Origin: Cercis canadensis
Lineage: Eukaryota; Streptophyta; Magnoliopsida; Fabales; Fabaceae
DNA: 64,000 nt
Assembly (NCBI GenBank): GCA_003255065.1
Contig: QAOA01006526.1
Location: 441,384 to 505,383 of the forward strand
Direction: 5' to 3'
Below, in pieces: positions 59,577-64,000 of the stretch (position 1 is the first letter of the stretch; every line of letters begins with the position of its first letter). The notes below the pieces were generated by a model. The model searched no databases and was not told the origin of the DNA. It saw only the letters and a program-made list of their open reading frames with translations. A program made the translations under genes and the position numbers.

Positions 59577-62500
59577 ATGCCGACGGTGGTCAGCTCAGCT
59601 CGGCAATGCTTGACGGAGGAAGCGGCGCGTGCTCTTGACGATGCCGTGGCGGTTGCTCGCCGCCGCAACCATGCGCAGACGACTTCACTTCATGCAGTCT
59701 CTGCCTTGCTTGCCTTGCCTTCTTCAATGCTCCGAGACGCTTGCACACGCGCGCGCAACTACTCCTTTTCGCCGCATCGCCAATTCCGAGCTCTGGAGCT
59801 CTCTGTAAGTGTCTCCCTTGACCGAACACCCAGCTCCAAGAGCCTTGAGGAGGATCCTCCAGTGTCCAATTCGCTCATGGCAGCTATCAAACGGTCCCAA
59901 GCGAACCAGAGGAGACATCCAGAGAGCTTTCATTTGCTTCAGATGCATACCCAGCAGCAGCAAACGGCTTCGTTCTTTAAGGTTGAGCTCAAACACTTCA
60001 TCTTGTCGATACTCGATGACCCGACTGTGAGCCGGGTTTTCGGTGAAGCGAATTTTCGAAGCAGTGACATCAAGATTGCGTTGCTTCATCCACCGGTGCC
60101 GCAAGCTTCTCGATTCTCGCGAAGCCGGTGCCCACCCATTTTCTTATGCAATTTGACGGAAATGGGTCCACCGGGTTTCAACTTTCCTTTCCTGGGTAAT
60201 CCTGGGATTGAAGATGGAGATGAGAATTGCAGAAGAATTGGTGAGGTTCTCGCGAGGAAGACGAAGAGGAATCCCTTACTAATGGGTGTTTGCGCAAAGG
60301 GTGCTCTTCGCACTTTCATGGAGTCTGTACAGAGAGGTAGAGGGGGCGTTTTGCCGGCTGAAGTAGCTGGGTTGAATATAATCTGCATTGAGAAAGAGAT
60401 TTCTGAGTTTCTTGTTGAAGGTGCAAGTGAGGAAAAGATGGTTTTGAAATTTAAGGACTTGAACCGTATGGCAGAGCAATGCTCGGGTCCAGGTATTGCT
60501 GTGAACTTCGGAGAACTTGAGGTGTTCGTTGGTGATGCTGTGTCTGCTGCTGCTGTGAGCTTTGTGGTGTCACAATTGACAAGCTTGTTGCAGATTCATG
60601 GGGAGAAATTTTGGTTGGTGGGGGTGGCAAGAACCTCAGATACCTATTTTAAGTTCTTACATTTGTTCCCAACCGTAGAAAAGGATTGGGATCTGAATCT
60701 CCTGCCCATGACATCTGCCACTCCTTCAATGGAAGGACTCTACTCTACATCCAGGTGCTTTGGTCTATCTTTTTCTTTATTGGTTAGAGATTGGACTTGT
60801 CTCGATTTTGTTGAAATGAATTAATGCATAATAGTTAGAGCTCTTGCAATATGATGTAAAACAAAAGTAATTAAGAGAGGCAGTGGATGTTTAAATGTGG
60901 GCTTTTTTATTGAAAATAGTTGACTTTTAACTCTGACTTGCCTTATCGTAGGATTCTTTTTCTTATCCCTACTTATTTTTCGGAACGTAATGCTCTTTAT
61001 TTGTGTTGTTGATTTCGTCTTCCTTGTCCTTCATTTCTCTGTCCTCTTTTTGTGTTTCTGCATGTGCATAGTTTACTGTTTCATGTTAGTAGTTTTAGAA
61101 ATGTTACTTTGTCAAAGTGAAAATAACGAGAACTTTTTATTTTTTAAATATGATTTTCATTCAACTCCCTTCTTACTCCCTCAACTATGTGAAACCTCTA
61201 TCCTATGCTTACTTGTTTTGGCACATTAAGAACTCATTGTAGAGTTCATGCCTCAAAATTTTGCAGTGCCTGGGAGGAGGATGTGTTTGCACTTATCCAC
61301 AGAGTGCAGTACTTGATATGGTAGAAAAATGATTCTCATGCAAAAAATTCCTGTAATGTATAACTTTCTTGGCACAAGTAACAGATGCACTTGACCTTTT
61401 TTCATATGCCAAGTCAATCTGAAAGAATTCCTCTAGGAAAAGAGATAACAATTTTTATTTTTTTGGTTTTATGGGGTTTAGGCTTAGCCCATTAATATTA
61501 GCAAATAGCTACAGATGATATTATTTCTACCTGCATTCGAAGGTGGTGATAAATATAATCTTATTCTTCTCCCTCCCTAAAAAAAGAAAAAAAAAGTCTC
61601 TTTTGAGTTTTTACTGCAATTTTTCTGTGGATAACATCCTGGCCTTGTCATATATTGCTGAAATCATTATTTTCATGGATGCTTAGATGCTTCTTTTCTG
61701 ACCATTGCTGTGACCCCATCAATTTGAGTAGTCTTTTGTTTTCGGCTGTGATATATTTCATTTCTGTGGATGATGCTTTTAAGTCTCTCTCAATCTGTAC
61801 ACTCTAGCGTCTGACTTTTTTGTGCCCATTGGATCTCACAGTTCCCTGCTCATGATAAATTTACAGCTTGTTGGGGTCCTTTGTTCCATTTGCTGGGTTC
61901 TTTTCTACACCATCTGAATTCAAAAATCCAGCTAGTTGTTCAAATCAATCTTTTACTAGTTGTCACACAAGCAACGAAAAATATGAAGAAGTTGCTGATG
62001 TTCGGAAGGTATGTCCAACTACACCACCATCTGGTTGCTCAACAAGCCTGCCTTGGTTGCAAAAGGTTAGTGTGGACACGGATAGAGGATTGGATGTGGC
62101 AAAGGTGTGTTATTATCACCAAATTTTTGATTCTCTTGTTCAGTACATGCAGAGACATTCACCCACCCACACACAAACACACAAGACAAACAGAGAGATC
62201 AGTAATCATTGGTGGATCCATGACGGGGCAATGTGTGCGATTGCTTTGTAGATAGATGAAGGAAACGTTCTAATTTGTTCACACTAACAAAAGGAAAAAA
62301 CGCATTCTCCCATTAAGTTAGAGGAGAAGGTTGCAGTATAGTATTATATTTGTAGCGAACCAAGTAAAAAAACAGTATTTTCCTTGCCCAATTTTATCCC
62401 CCTAAATTTTCATTTGTGGAGCCTATTGCAATTTACTAATTAAATCGAGGATTATATTAGAGAAGTGTGTTCAGATAATGGATTTTCAGAAACAAATGGG

Positions 62501-64000
62501 ATTAGTGACCCTTCTGGAGAGCTGTTTGAGAAAAAAAGCATATCATATATCCACAAGAATCAATAATGTTTGGCTTTCTAGTTAACTTTGATCTTATCAG
62601 TTGCATCTGCAATAGTTGAGAGGACTTTCTCTTATGAATATTAGGAATTGAGAAAATCATACAATTTCTTAATATAAGAACTCATGGAGAACAGCTGTAA
62701 AGGTAATTCAAGAATTTATCAAGAAAATAATATTTTGAATTTTTATGGAACTATATATTCCCATTAAGAACTTTTAAGTTTCTTTTTCTGTGTGTGTGTG
62801 TATTTATACAGCTGCCTCCTGGTTAAAATTTTTGGATCCTCCATTGTCAGCAACCACGTTCAACATAACTTGGCATACTTCATTGATTATTGTGAGTTTG
62901 TGACTGTATTTATTTAAGAATGAGTTTCATCATCCAGTGAAGACTAATGAAGATAAAACAACTTTGAATGCCAAGATCTTGAGATTGCAAAAGAAATGGA
63001 GTGATATTTGTCAACGTCTTCATCACACCCAATCATTATCTGAATTTGATATATCCCAAACAAGGTCTCCAGTTCCATCCACTGAGGCTTTAGATTTGGT
63101 TAAGGGTTTAGGGAAAGTAGCAGTAAAGATCCATCTCCTTTTGAAATCCAATATCCTAATCAAAGTCCCCGCATGCCTCAAGAGTTTCAAAGCATTTTCC
63201 CATCAAAACAGACATTACCAGTTCCAGTACTTTCTAATACGGTTTTTGTTCATCAGGTGTCAAAAGTTTCAGAGAGTCTGCAAACTGACATGCAGAGCCC
63301 TATGGCGAATATGACTCTGCTTGACTGCAGATCATCTTCATCCCCTACTTCAGTGACCACAGATTTGGGATTAGGAACATTGTATTCATCAACTACTCAG
63401 GAGCCAAATACCCCAAAGCTGCGAGATCATAAAGAGCATCGTCATTACTTATCAGACTCCCTTTCAGCTGATCGATCTTCTTCGTGCTCTGGTTCGAATT
63501 TGGAAGGTAAATTTGATATATTAGATTTCAAATCACTTAATCTACTTCTCACTGAAAAGGTTGGCTGGCAAGACGAGGCCATATATGCTATCACTCGGAC
63601 TTTGTCTCTTTGTCGATCTGGTGCTGGAAAGCACTGTGGTTCACATGTCAGAGGAGATATATGGCTTGCTTTCCTTGGACCTGATAGTGTTGGGAAGAAG
63701 AAAATTGCTTCAGCACTAGCAGAGGTAATATCTGGAAACACAGAGAACCTAATATCTGTGGATTTGAGCTCCCAGGACAGGGTTTACGCATTAAGCCCTA
63801 ATTTTGAATGCCAAAAGTCATATTGCTCTGATGTGCTTAGGATGAAGACAGTCGTGGACTATATTGCCGGGGAGTTGAGTAAGAAGCCCAATTCAGTTGT
63901 CTTCCTTGAAAATGTAGAAAACGCTGATTGTTTGGTGCAGACTAGTTTGTTCCAGGCAATAAGAACGGGTAAATTTCCAGACTCGCATGGAAGAGAAATC
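59577..64000 (+). CDS. SMXL6/7/8-like (D53-type) strigolactone repressor, 5' part, frame-broken
   Basis: Exon 1 59577-60754, exon 2 61867-62104, exon 3 from 62919 past the right edge; GT/AG sites and phases agree. The start MPTVVSSARQCLTEEAARAL opens the Clp-N domain. Then come PPVSNSLMAAIKRSQANQRR, FILSILDDPTVSRVFGEANF, RCPPIFLCNL and GSFVPFAGFF, all typical of SMXL6/7/8. Further on LAFLGPDSVGKKKIASALAE is the degenerate Walker A of the ATPase-like part. Family members are nuclear repressors of strigolactone signalling, degraded through D14 and MAX2. In exon 3 the frame is lost near 63092: the homologous frame resumes in the other phase and carries a TAA at 63101-63103, then is open to 64000. 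The degradation motif position reads RMKT (63839-63850), not RGKT. The C-terminal EAR motif lies beyond the window. Confidence 0.88.

Noticed and set aside
63065-63111. A short intron that would repair the SMXL frame
   Set aside because: The available GT/AG pair spans only 47 bases, too short for a plant intron.

Overview
The window is nuclear DNA from a flowering plant. Its genes have plant-type introns and belong to plant-specific families, intergenic DNA is AT-rich, and short non-autonomous DNA transposons are frequent. The proteins look like a eudicot, probably a rosid; I cannot name the species. The assembly is draft quality, with a 202-base N gap and many single Ns, several of which sit between two near-identical copies of the same sequence.

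Layout, left to right. 1-163 (-): first exon of a RABA6-type Rab GTPase. 4703-5263 (-): CML27/26-like EF-hand protein. 6-20 kb: transposon-rich stretch with two members of one long-TIR MULE family (6433-8027 and 18202-19945), a smaller MULE-like element (14772-15307), a hAT-like palindromic element (9458-10305), a broken threonine synthase (10602-11089), an orphan spinster-transporter exon (11630-11761) and an intact two-exon short-chain dehydrogenase (12450-13996, -). 20671-22773 (-): P-class PPR protein like At3g18020. 24467-25347 (-): thaumatin-like protein. 32255-34262 (-): WOX1/STENOFOLIA homeobox gene, four exons. 39287-40977 (+): divergent beta-tubulin, three exons. 42333-48080 (-): phosphoethanolamine N-methyltransferase, twelve exons, with a 25-codon upstream ORF in its leader. 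59577 to the right edge (+): strigolactone-pathway repressor of the SMXL6/7/8 (D53-like) group, frame-broken in exon 3 as assembled.

From my recollection of the Arabidopsis map, the neighbours match two duplicated Arabidopsis segments: RABA6, CML26/27, thaumatin-like and PEAMT near At1g73600-At1g73640 (and At1g18200-At1g18250), and PEAMT, WOX1 and PPR at At3g18000-At3g18020. This supports the family calls and suggests the window keeps a more ancestral gene order.

The genes are independent transcription units with housekeeping roles (PEAMT for choline lipids, tubulin, SDR), signalling roles (Rab, CML, SMXL) and development (WOX1). The strongest observations are the conserved-type uORF on PEAMT, an assembled pair of filled and empty sites for a MULE (probably two haplotypes), and the broken threonine synthase and SMXL genes. 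I found no convincing new multi-gene system.
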